Assembly (NCBI GenBank): GCA_030160035.1
Contig: BSNO01000001.1
Location: 1,542,669 to 1,606,668 of the forward strand
Direction: 5' to 3'
DNA length: 64,000 nucleotides
From: Rhizobium albus
Lineage (GTDB): Bacteria; Pseudomonadota; Alphaproteobacteria; Rhizobiales; Rhizobiaceae
Shown here piece by piece: positions 54,253-63,937 of the stretch (its first letter is position 1; each line of letters begins with the position of its first letter). Both the position numbers and the translations under genes were made by a program. Under the pieces are notes generated by a model. The model worked only from the letters and a program-made list of their open reading frames with translations. It was not told the origin of the DNA and searched no databases.

Positions 54253-55803
54253 TCAGGCGCGCGCGGCGATTGTCATGAACGCAGGAATGTCGTCGCCGAA
54301 GCCGACGGGTGTGAACTCGTCGTCACGCTGCGAACGGCGGCGCTGGTTGTTGTCGCGGGCATTGTCACGACCGCGGTTGCGACGATCGTCGTTGGCGGCA
54401 TCCTGGCGCTGCGGGCGTGGGGCGTCTTCGGCGACCGCTGTCCGTTCCACAGGCGGGCGTTCTGCCGGCGCCCGGTCCGCAACCGGCGCTGCCGCCTGTT
54501 CCTGGACAGCTAGTGTGCCGGCGGCTGCCAGTTCGGCGGCGGCCTCGATCAATGCTTCCTCGCGGGCAGGACGGGTGCGCGGGCCGTCCGACTTGCGGCC
54601 GGAGCGTTCCTTGCGGCCGGAAGACTTGGCGCGACCGCGCCGGTCGTCTTCCTCGGGCGACTGCACGACGGTCGAGAGGTCGCCGTCGAGCCATTCGATC
54701 TTCCGATCGATCAGCTTTTCGATGGCGTCGGTGTATTTGGCGTCGCGCTTGGTGACGAATGTGAACGCCTTGCCCGACCTGCCGGCCCGACCGGTGCGGC
54801 CGATGCGGTGGACGTAGTCCTCGGCGTGGATCGGTACATCGAAATTGAAGACGTGGCTCACATCAGGGATGTCGAGGCCACGGGCCGCGACGTCAGAGGC
54901 CACGAGAAGCTGCAGCTTTCCTTCCCGGAAATTGTGCAGCATCGTGGTGCGGGAGCGCTGGTCCATGTCGCCGTGCAGGGCGCCCGCCGAAAATTCGTGG
55001 CGGGCGAGCGAGCGGAAGAGATCGGCCACATCGCGCTTGCGATTGCAGAAGATGATCGCGTTCTTGAGGTCGTCCTGGGCGCGGATCAAGTCGCGCAATG
55101 CCGAACGCTTCTCGAAATCCTTGTTGCCGCAGGCAACGAGACGCTGCGTGACGGTCGTGGCCGTGGACGAGCGGGTCGAGACTTCGACGCGGACCGGGTT
55201 CTGCAGGAAATTGTCGGCAAGCTTCTGGATTTCCGGCGGCATGGTGGCAGAGAAGAACAGGGTCTGGCGCGTAAACGGAATGAGCTTCACGATGCGCTCG
55301 ATATCCGGAATGAAGCCCATGTCGAGCATGCGGTCGGCTTCGTCGATGACGAGGACTTCGACGCCGCTCATGAGCAGCTTGCCGCGCTCGCAATGGTCGA
55401 GCAGGCGGCCGGGGGTGCAGATCAGAACGTCTGCGCCACGCTCCAACTTGCGGTCCTGCTCATCGAAGGACACGCCGCCGATCAGGAGTGCGACGTTGAG
55501 TTTGTGGTTCTTGCCGTATTTCTCGAAATTCTCGGCAACCTGTGCAGCCAGTTCGCGCGTCGGCTCAAGAATGAGCGTGCGCGGCATGCGCGCCCGGGCG
55601 CGGCCCTTTTCCAGCAGCGTCAGCATCGGCAGAACGAAAGAAGCGGTCTTGCCGGTTCCCGTCTGAGCGATGCCGAGAACGTCGCGTCGTTCCAAGGCCG
55701 GTGGAATGGCCCCTTCTTGAATCGGTGTGGGTTCGCTATAGCCCGCGTCGGTGACTGCGGAGAGGACTTTCTGGCTCAGGCCAAGTTCGGAGAATTTGGT
55801 CAA
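54253..55803 (-). CDS. DEAD-box RNA helicase, RhlE/CsdA-like
   Basis: 516 residues. Q-motif FSELGLSQKVLSAV, motif I AQTGTGKTASF, PTRELA, motif II DEAD in VLVIDEADRMLDMGF, SATMP, and motif VI HRIGRTGRAG are all present, so it should be an ATP-dependent RNA helicase. The last 150 residues form an Arg/Asp/Asn/Gly-rich basic tail for RNA contact, as in RhlE. It is involved in ribosome maturation or cold adaptation in general; the precise target is not known. It is upstream of the DUF423 gene. Confidence 0.92.
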   Translation of the reverse strand: MTKFSELGLSQKVLSAVTDAGYSEPTPIQEGAIPPALERRDVLGIAQTGTGKTASFVLPMLTLLEKGRARARMPRTLILEPTRELAAQVAENFEKYGKNHKLNVALLIGGVSFDEQDRKLERGADVLICTPGRLLDHCERGKLLMSGVEVLVIDEADRMLDMGFIPDIERIVKLIPFTRQTLFFSATMPPEIQKLADNFLQNPVRVEVSTRSSTATTVTQRLVACGNKDFEKRSALRDLIRAQDDLKNAIIFCNRKRDVADLFRSLARHEFSAGALHGDMDQRSRTTMLHNFREGKLQLLVASDVAARGLDIPDVSHVFNFDVPIHAEDYVHRIGRTGRAGRSGKAFTFVTKRDAKYTDAIEKLIDRKIEWLDGDLSTVVQSPEEDDRRGRAKSSGRKERSGRKSDGPRTRPAREEALIEAAAELAAAGTLAVQEQAAAPVADRAPAERPPVERTAVAEDAPRPQRQDAANDDRRNRGRDNARDNNQRRRSQRDDEFTPVGFGDDIPAFMTIAARA

Positions 55804-56015
55804 GGGGAAACTTGTTTCCGTTCTGATCTCTTAGGATCGGGCTGACATCTATGTGTGCGGACAGTGGCGCAAACACATGAAGTTCGCACCTGGCAGCGCT
55901 AAGCGCTCAAGCGGCAATGACGCCTGGATGAGCGGGCACATAGGCCCTATAGGGCGGAAAGTCAAGGAAGGCAGGCATTGCAGGCACTTCGTGCGCCTTT
56001 TCGGCGCACGGATGG

Positions 56016-57311
56016 TTACCGTGCGGCCAGAAGCGGCTCCAGCGATGCGCCTGCCTGGAGGAAGCGCGCCGGATCGACCGGCTCGTCATGGAAGCGAACC
56101 TCGTAGTGGAGATGCGGACCGGTGGAGCGGCCGGTACTACCAGCACGGCCGATCAAGTCGCCACGCGAAACGGTCTGTCCCTCCGATACGAGAATGTCGG
56201 ACAAATGGGCGTAGCGGGTGACGACGCCTTCGCCATGGTCGATCTCCACCATCTTGCCGTAGCCGCCGCGCCGGCCTGCGCCGATGACCGTGCCGCTGCC
56301 GGCAGCTTCGATCGATTCACCTTTGGCGACGCGGAAATCGATGCCCGCATGGAAGGCAGCGCGCCGAAAGAACGGATCGCGCCGCGTGCCGTAACGGCTG
56401 GTGATGGGATGGCCTTCTGCCGGGTTGCCGAGCGGCATGCGCGCTGCATGGTCGCGGATCATGTCCAAACGATTCAGAGCGAGGTCGAGCTCGTCGAGCG
56501 TCGCGTCGAATGCGCCGCTGCCGCGCCGGGGCAGATAGGGGCCACCCATGGCCGTTTCATCGTTCAGCGGAACATCGAGGCCCGTGTTGCGCAGGATGCC
56601 GGCAATCGCTTCGGCGGTGCCCGAAGCGTTGGCCGCCAAGGCACGCACCTTCCGCATCTGCTCGGTTTCGAGGTCGTCCAGGGAGGAGCGCAATTCGAGG
56701 AACAGCCGGTCGGAGCGATCCGCCTGGCTGCGCGCCGTCGGAGCATAGGCACTCACCCTGCTGCTTGGCGGAGTGGTTGCCGTGGTCGTGCTGTCGGTGA
56801 TCATGGCGATCGCATCGAGCGCATCGCCCGATCCGGAAAGGGCAGCGCGGCGTGCCGGACTGTCAGGACGCGGGGTCGGCAAGGGCGCTTCAATCTCGGG
56901 CGCAACGGCATCGCCCGCGCGCTCCAGAATCGCATCGAGCCGGCCATGGCGCGAGGAAAGCGCCGCCTGGTGCGCCATCAGCTTCTCGACCTGGTCTTCC
57001 ATCATACGCTGATCCAGCATCTGGCGGCTGGTGACACGATCGATCTGGGCACGCAATGCCGCGATGCGGTCTTCATAGACGTGCTGGATGCGGGCCTGGC
57101 GCGCAACGGAGGCGCCGATCAGATCGTCGCGGAGAATGAGATAGGTGGTCGCAACGAAGTAGCCGCCAAGCAGAAGCGCGGCCGCGCAGCCAGCGAGGCC
57201 CACGACCCAGGGACGGATCGTCATGTGGCGAATGCGTTCGCCGCTCGCGAGAATGAGCGTGTGCTCCGTCTTGCGCCGACCGAACGCTGAAACTTTTTGC
57301 GATTGCGCCAA
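56016..57311 (-). CDS. M23 metallopeptidase with N-terminal anchor and coiled coil
   Basis: 431 residues. A basic N-terminus and one hydrophobic helix (about residues 35-57) place the body in the periplasm. A coiled-coil segment follows (about residues 70-150, HVYEDRIAALRAQIDRVTS), then linker regions, and the LytM/M23 domain with HAGIDF, HGEGVVTRYAHLSD and PHLHYEVR carrying the zinc and catalytic His/Asp. It cuts peptidoglycan cross-bridges or regulates cell wall enzymes, as EnvC/NlpD relatives do. ATG at 57311. Confidence 0.9.
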   Translation of the reverse strand: MAQSQKVSAFGRRKTEHTLILASGERIRHMTIRPWVVGLAGCAAALLLGGYFVATTYLILRDDLIGASVARQARIQHVYEDRIAALRAQIDRVTSRQMLDQRMMEDQVEKLMAHQAALSSRHGRLDAILERAGDAVAPEIEAPLPTPRPDSPARRAALSGSGDALDAIAMITDSTTTATTPPSSRVSAYAPTARSQADRSDRLFLELRSSLDDLETEQMRKVRALAANASGTAEAIAGILRNTGLDVPLNDETAMGGPYLPRRGSGAFDATLDELDLALNRLDMIRDHAARMPLGNPAEGHPITSRYGTRRDPFFRRAAFHAGIDFRVAKGESIEAAGSGTVIGAGRRGGYGKMVEIDHGEGVVTRYAHLSDILVSEGQTVSRGDLIGRAGSTGRSTGPHLHYEVRFHDEPVDPARFLQAGASLEPLLAAR

Positions 57312-57407
57312 GGTGCTGCCTCTGCCGCTGCCAGACTAATGACGGCTATTAGACAATGTTAAGGTTAACACCCCCTTTCCGGCGGGGCAGTTTGGCCGGA
57401 TGGTGTT

Positions 57408-58274
57408 TCAGGACATGCTGGTCGCGGTCAAAGCCCGATAGAACGAGGGCAAGAGCCCGGCTTCGGCTCGGGCCAGATCGTTGAATGGTGGTTTCAGCGG
57501 GCCGCGGAAATTCGCGCGCACCAATGCCTGGAAGGTCGCAGTCGGGTCACGGCCCTGGCGCTGGCAGAGGAAACGGAACCATTTTGCGCCGACTGCGACG
57601 TGGGTCTTCTCGTCTTCATAGATGATGTCGAGGACGGCGGCGCTTTCCATGTCTCCAGACTCGCGCATCTTGGCCTGGAGAGCGGGCGTCACGTCGAGCC
57701 CGCGCGCTTCGAGGATGAGCGGCACGACGGCAAGCCTTGCAGTCAGGTCGTTGCGCGTGTCGTGCGCCGCCTGCCAAAGGCCATCATGGGCGGGCAGATC
57801 GCCATAGTCCGCACCGAATGCGCGAAGACGATCGCGTATCAGATTGAAATGCTTGGCTTCTTCAAAGGCGACCCGCATCCAGCCGTCGAAGAAGCTCTGC
57901 GGCATGCGGGCGCCGGCGAAGCGGGCCACGATATCGAGCGCAAGATCGATCGCGTTGAGCTCGATATGGGCAATCGCATGCAGAAGCGCGATGCGGCCAC
58001 GCTCCGAGTTGAGCGAGCGCCTCTTGACCTTCGTCGGCGGCACAAGTTCGGGCCGATCCGGGCGGCCCGGCCGATCGGGTACGCCAAGATCGAGCGGGCT
58101 TGAGAGCGACAGGCGACGCTGATGCCAGCGCCGGGCCGTTTCCTGAGTCAGCCAGGTTTTCTCGTCGAGATCGGCTGCCGCGATGGCGCGTGCAGCACCG
58201 TCGCGAAGCGATCTTGCCGCATAATCTCCTTTCGAAGCAGAAGCATGCGTCGCCTGGCTGATATTTTGAGTCAC
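57408..58274 (-). CDS. ferritin-like domain protein (DUF455)
   Basis: 288 residues, mainly helical. HAIAHIELNAIDLALDI, then FEEAKHFNLIRDRL and the late IYEDEKTHVAVG provide the Glu/His ligands expected of a diiron four-helix bundle. DUF455 proteins are common in alpha- and betaproteobacteria; an oxidase or tRNA-hydroxylating role (MiaE-like) is only suggested by fold. The N-terminal 50 residues are Ala/Ser/Arg-rich. It is 4 bp from the downstream end of bcp on the same strand, so cotranscription is likely. Confidence 0.87.
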   Translation of the reverse strand: MTQNISQATHASASKGDYAARSLRDGAARAIAAADLDEKTWLTQETARRWHQRRLSLSSPLDLGVPDRPGRPDRPELVPPTKVKRRSLNSERGRIALLHAIAHIELNAIDLALDIVARFAGARMPQSFFDGWMRVAFEEAKHFNLIRDRLRAFGADYGDLPAHDGLWQAAHDTRNDLTARLAVVPLILEARGLDVTPALQAKMRESGDMESAAVLDIIYEDEKTHVAVGAKWFRFLCQRQGRDPTATFQALVRANFRGPLKPPFNDLARAEAGLLPSFYRALTATSMS

Positions 58275-58278
58275 CTGC

Positions 58279-58746
58279 CTACAGATCCTTGGCGGCAGCC
58301 AGAACCTCTTCGGCGTGACCCGGCACCTTCACCTTAGGCCAGATGCGGGCGATCTTGCCGTCGCGATCGATCAAAAGCGTGGTGCGCTCGACGCCCATAT
58401 ACTTCTTGCCGTACATGCTCTTTTCCTGCCAGACGCCATAGGCTTCGAGCGTCGACTTGTCCTCGTCGGCAGCAAGAATCACATCCAGGCTGTGCTTGTC
58501 GCGGAATTTGTCGTGCTTCTTCACCGGGTCGGGCGACATGCCGATGACGACCGTGTCGGCATCCGCAAAATCCTGCTTCAAGGCCGTGAAGGCGATGGCC
58601 TCGGTGGTGCAGCCGCTCGTGTCATCCTTCGGATAGAAATAGAGCACGACCTTTTTTCCGCCGAATTCGGAGAGCGAAACGTCGCCGCCGCCATCGCGCG
58701 GCAATGTGAATGCGGGGGCCTGCATGCCTTCGGACAATTCGCTCAT
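58279..58746 (-). CDS. bcp: peroxiredoxin of the Bcp/PrxQ group
   Basis: 155 residues, thioredoxin fold. FYPKDDTSGCTTEAIAF carries the peroxidatic Cys46. The usual resolving Cys five residues later is Ile, and no other cysteine is visible, so this is a 1-Cys type that needs an external thiol. It reduces hydroperoxides in the cytosol. ATG at 58746 with a modest ribosome binding site. It is upstream of the DUF455 gene (4-bp gap). Confidence 0.92.
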   Translation of the reverse strand: MSELSEGMQAPAFTLPRDGGGDVSLSEFGGKKVVLYFYPKDDTSGCTTEAIAFTALKQDFADADTVVIGMSPDPVKKHDKFRDKHSLDVILAADEDKSTLEAYGVWQEKSMYGKKYMGVERTTLLIDRDGKIARIWPKVKVPGHAEEVLAAAKDL

Positions 58747-58964
58747 CGATGGTCTCCAATGCTGAAAGGGGGCGTGATGGACGCGATATATGGTCAAAGC
58801 GCCTGCCGTCCAGACGCTTCGATTTGGATGGTGCCGCACTTCGCGTCGAAAGCGTTTCCCCGAAGCGGCATTTTCGGCCACATTGCAGGGAACGCCGGTG
58901 GCAATCGGCGTGGTTTGGGTTCAACGGGGCTGGCAGGAACGAGCGGATCGGCAACACAGAGCGC

Positions 58965-61900
58965 ATGAACCCATCACCGAACACGGCATCCGTGGATGCG
59001 GCGGAAAAAAAGGCAAAACGCAGCCGGGCCAGGCGTCTGATGCGCTTTTCCCTGCTCGTGAGCGGCGTTTTGACGGGCATTCTGCTCGCCGTTTTCGCGG
59101 GTCTGCAGTTCGGCGCCTTTGATTCGCTCTTCGCCGGTCGGGCCCAATCGGCGCTCGCCACGATCGCAGGTCCCGAAACCATCGTGGAGGTCGACCGTGC
59201 CTCGGTGCGCGTCGGCCGGGACGGGCGCATCGCGATCGAGGCCGATTCGGTGTCGGTGCAGCGGTCGCCCCTGGCACTTCGTGAGCCGGCAGCCAGCGGG
59301 GCGCGAGACGATGCGTTCGGCGAGGCGCTGTCGTCCGTCGAGGCCGTGCGGCTGTTGCTCGATCCGATGCCGCTTCTGCGCGGCGAAATCAAAGTGGTCG
59401 AGGTGGAGATTTCCGGGGTCGTGCTCGACGCGACGATGCTTGCCGGCGGGCCGACGACGGACTGGAGCGCACTGCGGGTCGATTCGCTGGAGCCGCTGAC
59501 GGAAAGCGCGTTCGCGGCACTGGACCGGGCTCTCCAGCTGCTCCAGCGCAGCCGCACACGGTCGATCTTGCTGACCAATGCAGAATTGGCGAATACCGGG
59601 GCTGCTGACGCTCCGCGTATCGAGGAGCTGCAACTCGCGCTGTCCGATCGAGAGAACGTTACGCTCAGCGGGTCGTTCATGATCGGAGGGCAGACGATCG
59701 CGCTTGACGGACAGGCGCTGCGCCACGAGCGGGCCGATACGCTCGAACAGATTCTCGTTCGACTCACCGGCCTGCACACTTTCGGCAACGAGGCCTTCAC
59801 GAACAGTCTGGACGATGAGCCGATCGAGCGGCAGCGGCAACGGTTCGGCGTCGAAAGCGAGACGGACATCTCGCTCAGTGCGCGACGGACACCGAGGCCC
59901 GACCAGCCGATGTTGAAGGCCCAGGTGTCGTTTGGCGAGGGCGACCTGACGCTTGGCGGGATCGTTTCGCCGCTGCGGGAGAGTCGTCTGGGGCTCGGCT
60001 ACTTCAAGGAACAGGGCAAGATCGAGGTGCTGCCGTCGCGCATGACAGTCGCAGATACGACCATTCCGTTCAGTGGCGGGCTCGTCGATCTGTCTCGGCT
60101 CGGCGACGATGCCGCTGCGGGGATCGCGGCGGAGCTCGTCGTGGATCAGGCGATGTTCGACCCGACGGATACCGAGTTTGCGGCGCTTGCCGTGGACGGC
60201 AAAATCTCTGCTCGGTTTCTCGGGGCAGACAGGAAGCTGATCTTCGACGAGATCGCGCTCGATACGGGGCCGGGGACCGTCGTCGCCTCTGCCGCCATCG
60301 AATTCGGCGCGTCCTCACCCGCAATCAGCCTCGCCGGTGCGTTCGATCAGCTGGACACGGCTTCTCTCAAGCAGCTCTGGCCTCACTGGGTGGCGGTGCG
60401 TCCGCGCCAATGGGTGATCGACAATGTGGTCGGCGGCATCGGCTCCAATGGGCAGATCAGGCTCTACATCCCGGCTGGGCGCATGGCCGAGCAACCCGGG
60501 CATCTGGACCTGGACGAAAACCAGCTGCAGATCTCCATGCGGGTCAGCGGACCCCGGGTGCACGTGGCGGGTGATATTCCGCCGCTGCGCGACACGCAGG
60601 CGAACGTCGTCTTTCGAGGGCGAGCCCTCGAAGTCGATATCGAAGCGGCCACGGCCTATTTCCCCTCGGGCCGGACGGTTGCTGTCGAAAACGGCACATT
60701 CGCGATCAGACGCACTGATCTTCGTCCGTTGATGGCGGATATGGACCTGCAGCTCGCCGGTGGCGCCGACGCCATGGCCGAGCTGATCTCCTATCGGCCA
60801 ATCGCCGTTCTCGACCGGGTCGGCTATCAGCCCGAGGATCTCAGCGGTTCCATCGACGCTCATGTTCAAGCGCGTTTTGGCCTGATCCGCGATCAGGACC
60901 CGCCTGCGCCCGCCTATGGCGTGAACATGGCCCTGACCGACGTTGCCGTCTCAAAACCCGTGGAAGGGCGCATGCTGTCGGCGGTGAACGGCAATCTCTC
61001 GGTCGACCCGCAAAAGGCGGTGCTCGAAGGAAAGGCCACGATCGACGGTGCGCCGCTCGACATCACTGTGACCCGCCCACTCGATCCCGAAGCGGGTGTC
61101 ACGGCAGCCCGCAAGATCAGTGGCACGATCGGCGACCGGGAACGGGCGGAGCTGCTGCCGGGCCTTGCCGGTCTTCTCGCTGGGCCGATCACTTTGACCA
61201 TGGAGCAGACCGGGCCGGGGCAAGACAAAGTCGAGATCGATCTCTCAGCCGCGACGCTGACTCCGCCCGCAATCGGCTGGCGGAAGGAACCCGGCACGCA
61301 GGCATCGGTGAGCCTGACGATGCGCGCCCGCGATGACGGTCTCGATCTGAACGACATCGTGCTGACGGGCGACGGCATCGCTGCCAGGGGCTCTGCACGC
61401 CTGACCGCAGGTCAACTGGCCACGCTGGATCTTTCCAATGTGCGGCTATCGACCAGCGACGATTTCGATGTTTCCATTGCAAGGGCCAGCGGTGGCGCAT
61501 TCGACATCGATGTTCGGGGCCGATCCTTCGATGCACGGCCCTTGATCCGCAAGCTGCGGGCTGGTTCCGAAGGTGGAAGCGGCGCTGGCGGTGGCGGGTC
61601 GCAACGGGTCTCCGTTTCTGCCGATGTCGCACAGGTGCTCGGTTTCGACGGGGAGGTGCTGTCCGGCGTATCGGTGCGCTATTCCGGCCGGGGAAGCCGG
61701 CCGATCGGGGTGGACCTGAAAGGCGTGACAGGAAGCGGCGAGGCGGCTGTGCTGACCTTTGCCGAGACCGATGGCATCGGGCGAGCGAATCTGACGGCGG
61801 GCGATGCCGGCGCGCTTGCGCGCTTTGCCGATCTCTACCGACGAGTCTCGGCCGGGCGAATCGAGGTGGCACTTCAGCGTTCTGGTGACGGCCCGTTCCG

Positions 61901-62372
61901 TGGAAATGTGCGGATCGCGGATTTCGCCGTCATCAACGAGAATCACCTGAAGGAGCTGGTGACGGCACGCGCTTCCGGCGCTCCGGGGAAGGTCAGCGAC
62001 GCGATCCAGAGTTCGGTCGACGTCAATTCCATGCGATTCGAGCGTGGCTACACGGATATCGAGATCAGCAACGGCACTGTCGGCGTTGCGAACGGTGTGC
62101 TGCGCGGCCAGGAGATCGGACTGTCGTTCCAGGGCGTCGTCAGGGATGCAAGCGGCAACATGGCCGTGACCGGCACGTTCATGCCGGCCTATGGCCTCAA
62201 CCGGCTTTTTGCGGAAATACCGCTGTTCGGCGCGTTGCTCGGCAACGGGCGCGACCGGGGCTTGATCGGGATCACGTTCCGCCTGGACGGGCAGGTGAGC
62301 GCGCCGCAGTTGACCGTCAACCCGATTTCGGCGATCGCGCCGGGTGTGTTCCGGCAGATCTTCGAGTTTTGA
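58965..62372 (+). CDS. large AsmA/YhdP-like membrane-anchored protein (DUF3971/AsmA C-terminal)
   Basis: 1135 residues. A basic N-terminus and one hydrophobic helix (about residues 27-50, FSLLVSGVLTGILLAVFAG) are followed by a long region of beta-strand repeats of the DUF3971 type. An AsmA-like C-terminus has NGVLRGQEIGLSFQGVVRD and the conserved MAVTGTFMPAYGLNRLFAEIPLFG (in parts). YhdP/TamB-class proteins form a groove that carries phospholipid across the periplasm. ATG at 58965 was selected; an upstream extension to 58710 would overlap bcp antisense and has no domain. Confidence 0.85.
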   Translation: MNPSPNTASVDAAEKKAKRSRARRLMRFSLLVSGVLTGILLAVFAGLQFGAFDSLFAGRAQSALATIAGPETIVEVDRASVRVGRDGRIAIEADSVSVQRSPLALREPAASGARDDAFGEALSSVEAVRLLLDPMPLLRGEIKVVEVEISGVVLDATMLAGGPTTDWSALRVDSLEPLTESAFAALDRALQLLQRSRTRSILLTNAELANTGAADAPRIEELQLALSDRENVTLSGSFMIGGQTIALDGQALRHERADTLEQILVRLTGLHTFGNEAFTNSLDDEPIERQRQRFGVESETDISLSARRTPRPDQPMLKAQVSFGEGDLTLGGIVSPLRESRLGLGYFKEQGKIEVLPSRMTVADTTIPFSGGLVDLSRLGDDAAAGIAAELVVDQAMFDPTDTEFAALAVDGKISARFLGADRKLIFDEIALDTGPGTVVASAAIEFGASSPAISLAGAFDQLDTASLKQLWPHWVAVRPRQWVIDNVVGGIGSNGQIRLYIPAGRMAEQPGHLDLDENQLQISMRVSGPRVHVAGDIPPLRDTQANVVFRGRALEVDIEAATAYFPSGRTVAVENGTFAIRRTDLRPLMADMDLQLAGGADAMAELISYRPIAVLDRVGYQPEDLSGSIDAHVQARFGLIRDQDPPAPAYGVNMALTDVAVSKPVEGRMLSAVNGNLSVDPQKAVLEGKATIDGAPLDITVTRPLDPEAGVTAARKISGTIGDRERAELLPGLAGLLAGPITLTMEQTGPGQDKVEIDLSAATLTPPAIGWRKEPGTQASVSLTMRARDDGLDLNDIVLTGDGIAARGSARLTAGQLATLDLSNVRLSTSDDFDVSIARASGGAFDIDVRGRSFDARPLIRKLRAGSEGGSGAGGGGSQRVSVSADVAQVLGFDGEVLSGVSVRYSGRGSRPIGVDLKGVTGSGEAAVLTFAETDGIGRANLTAGDAGALARFADLYRRVSAGRIEVALQRSGDGPFRGNVRIADFAVINENHLKELVTARASGAPGKVSDAIQSSVDVNSMRFERGYTDIEISNGTVGVANGVLRGQEIGLSFQGVVRDASGNMAVTGTFMPAYGLNRLFAEIPLFGALLGNGRDRGLIGITFRLDGQVSAPQLTVNPISAIAPGVFRQIFEF

Positions 62373-62397
62373 GGCTGGCGCACGTTCTGGCCCCAAA

Positions 62398-62424
62398 CTG
62401 GCGCAGCGATCTCCGCTGCGCCAG
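62398..62424. terminator. hairpin between the AsmA-like gene and rlmB
   Basis: An 11-bp perfect stem (CTGGCGCAGCG, loop ATCTC) in the 56-bp gap between the converging genes. On the minus strand a TTT follows. It could end either transcript; the T-run is short. Confidence 0.55.
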
Positions 62425-62428
62425 AAGC

Positions 62429-63331
62429 TCAAGATGCCTGCAGATGCCGGTGCGCGGCATAGAGCGCAATGGCCGCGGCATTGGAGACGTTGAGCGATTT
62501 GATGGCGCCCGGCATGTCGAGGCGCACCAGGCCGTTCACCGTCTCGCGCGTCTTCTGGCGCAGGCCTTTGCCTTCTGCCCCCAGCACGAGAGCAATCCGC
62601 TCGCCGGCGAGCTTGGCTTCCAGCGGACCATCGGCTTCCGAATCGAGGCCGAGCGTCAGGAAGCCGAGCGCGTGCAATTCGCCAATCGCATCAGCCAGAT
62701 TCGTGATCTGGATATAGGGGATCAGTTCCAGCGCGCCGGAGGCGGATTTGGCCATGACGCCGGATTCGGTCGGGCTGTGACGCTGGGTGGTGATGACCGC
62801 GCCGGCCCCAAATGCAACGGCGCTGCGCATGATGGCGCCGACATTGTGCGGGTCCGTCACCTGGTCGAGGACCAGCAGAAGCGGGCTGTCCTTTAGATCG
62901 GCGAGACGTCGCAGCGGCAGGGCGTTCGCTTCGACGACGACGCCCTGGTGGATCGCATCGTCGCCGAGCAGATCGTCGATGGCGCCGGGGGCAACCATCT
63001 CGACCGGGAAGGGCAGGCTTGCCGTGTCTTCCACTTCGAGACGGGCGAGCGCGTTGCGCGTGACCCGCATGGACAGGATCGTGCGAGCAGGATTGTCGAG
63101 CGCGGCGCGCACCGTGTGCAGGCCGTACAGATAGACGCGGTCGGGCGGCAGCGGTGGGCCCGAGCCCTCCTTGCGCTTGCGCGGCGCATCACGCTTCTGT
63201 CCACCATCATCCGCTTTGGTGTCGCGGTAGGCCCGGCGCAGGCGCGCATAGTGACTGTCTTTGGGCGAGCCCGCATCGCGGGGCCCGCCACCGCTTCCGC
63301 CGGCTGCGCCGGTTGTTTTCTTTGAGGTCAT
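62429..63331 (-). CDS. rlmB: 23S rRNA (guanosine-2'-O-)-methyltransferase RlmB
   Basis: 300 residues. A basic, Gly/Lys-rich N-terminal leader of about 65 residues is followed by an RNA-binding domain with RVYLYGLHTVRAALDNPART and the SPOUT methyltransferase domain: NVGAIMRSAVAFGAGAVITT, LVLGAEGKGLR, and LNVSNAAAIALYAA form the trefoil knot that binds AdoMet. It methylates a conserved guanosine in the 23S peptidyl transferase region. It is divergent from tRNA-Tyr. Confidence 0.94.
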   Translation of the reverse strand: MTSKKTTGAAGGSGGGPRDAGSPKDSHYARLRRAYRDTKADDGGQKRDAPRKRKEGSGPPLPPDRVYLYGLHTVRAALDNPARTILSMRVTRNALARLEVEDTASLPFPVEMVAPGAIDDLLGDDAIHQGVVVEANALPLRRLADLKDSPLLLVLDQVTDPHNVGAIMRSAVAFGAGAVITTQRHSPTESGVMAKSASGALELIPYIQITNLADAIGELHALGFLTLGLDSEADGPLEAKLAGERIALVLGAEGKGLRQKTRETVNGLVRLDMPGAIKSLNVSNAAAIALYAAHRHLQAS

Positions 63332-63429
63332 GGATCGGCTTATAGACCGCGCCGAGGTGGCCGCAAAGCCTTTCGCCGAAGCTGTTTGAAGGCCACTTGG
63401 CCGTATCGCATTAATTTCGCGGGGATCGG

Positions 63430-63458
63430 TTGACAGCTATCGGCCCGACCGGCATAAC
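63430..63458 (+). promoter_or_regulatory. strong sigma70 promoter of the tRNA-Tyr/tRNA-Gly (tuf) unit
   Basis: TTGACA, 17 bases, CATAAC. It starts about 80 bp before tRNA-Tyr. The -35 is perfect. Confidence 0.8.
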
Positions 63459-63540
63459 CCGCCCCGGTTCGACGGAGCTTGCCCAAGGCAGCGATCGTCG
63501 CTCCACCGGCCACCCGCCAAGCGGGGCGCCGGCGAAGTTT

Positions 63541-63625
63541 GGAGAGGTGCCTGAGCGGTTAAAAGGGGCGGACTGTAAATCCGTTGGCTTAGCCTACGCT
63601 GGTTCGAATCCAGCCCTCTCCACCA
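63541..63625 (+). tRNA. tRNA-Tyr (anticodon GUA)
   Basis: 85 nt including CCA. Class II tRNA with a long variable arm. Acceptor GGAGAGG/CCTCTCC, anticodon stem with GACTGTAAATCC and T-arm CTGGTTCGAATCCAG fold well. It reads UAU and UAC. Confidence 0.97.
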
Positions 63626-63644
63626 CTTCGCCTGATGACTGCCC

Positions 63645-63718
63645 GCGGGTATAGCTCAATGGTAGAGCAGCAGCCTTCCAAGCTGAATATGCGGGTTCGA
63701 TTCCCGCTACCCGCTCCA
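63645..63718 (+). tRNA. tRNA-Gly (anticodon UCC)
   Basis: 74 nt including CCA. Acceptor GCGGGTA/TACCCGC, D-arm GCTC/GAGC, anticodon loop CTTCCAA and T-arm CGGGTTCGATTCCCG. Anticodon TCC reads GGA/GGG. The tRNA-Tyr, tRNA-Gly, tuf order is the usual one. Confidence 0.97.
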
Positions 63719-63863
63719 GCCGGCCGATTATTTCTTCGTATCGCTTTAGTATCAATCCTGTGCTGCACCGTCGGCTTGAATTGCGCGTCGGCGATCGACA
63801 CATAGGGCCCGACGCCGGAGCGGACATGCGGACGGTGCGGAGAGTGGCGTGGTTGAACCGCGC

Positions 63864-63892
63864 TTGAACTTCAGGAAATTTCGTCCTAATAG
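63864..63892 (+). promoter_or_regulatory. candidate tuf promoter
   Basis: TTGAAC, 17 bases, TAATAG, about 45 bp before the tuf start. tuf may also be read through from the tRNA unit. Confidence 0.5.
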
Positions 63893-63937
63893 CGCTCCAG
63901 CCCATCCCAACGAAGCTGATAAATTGAGGAAAGCCGC

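Noticed and set aside
57350..57375. TTAACCTTAAC-like pairs upstream of the M23 peptidase, considered as a CtrA site
   Set aside because: The half-site spacing is two bases instead of the seven of the CtrA consensus, so support is too weak.
60833..60845. CCCGAGGAT within the AsmA-like gene, one arm of the suf palindrome
   Set aside because: Only one arm, no partner nearby; part of the coding sequence and likely chance.
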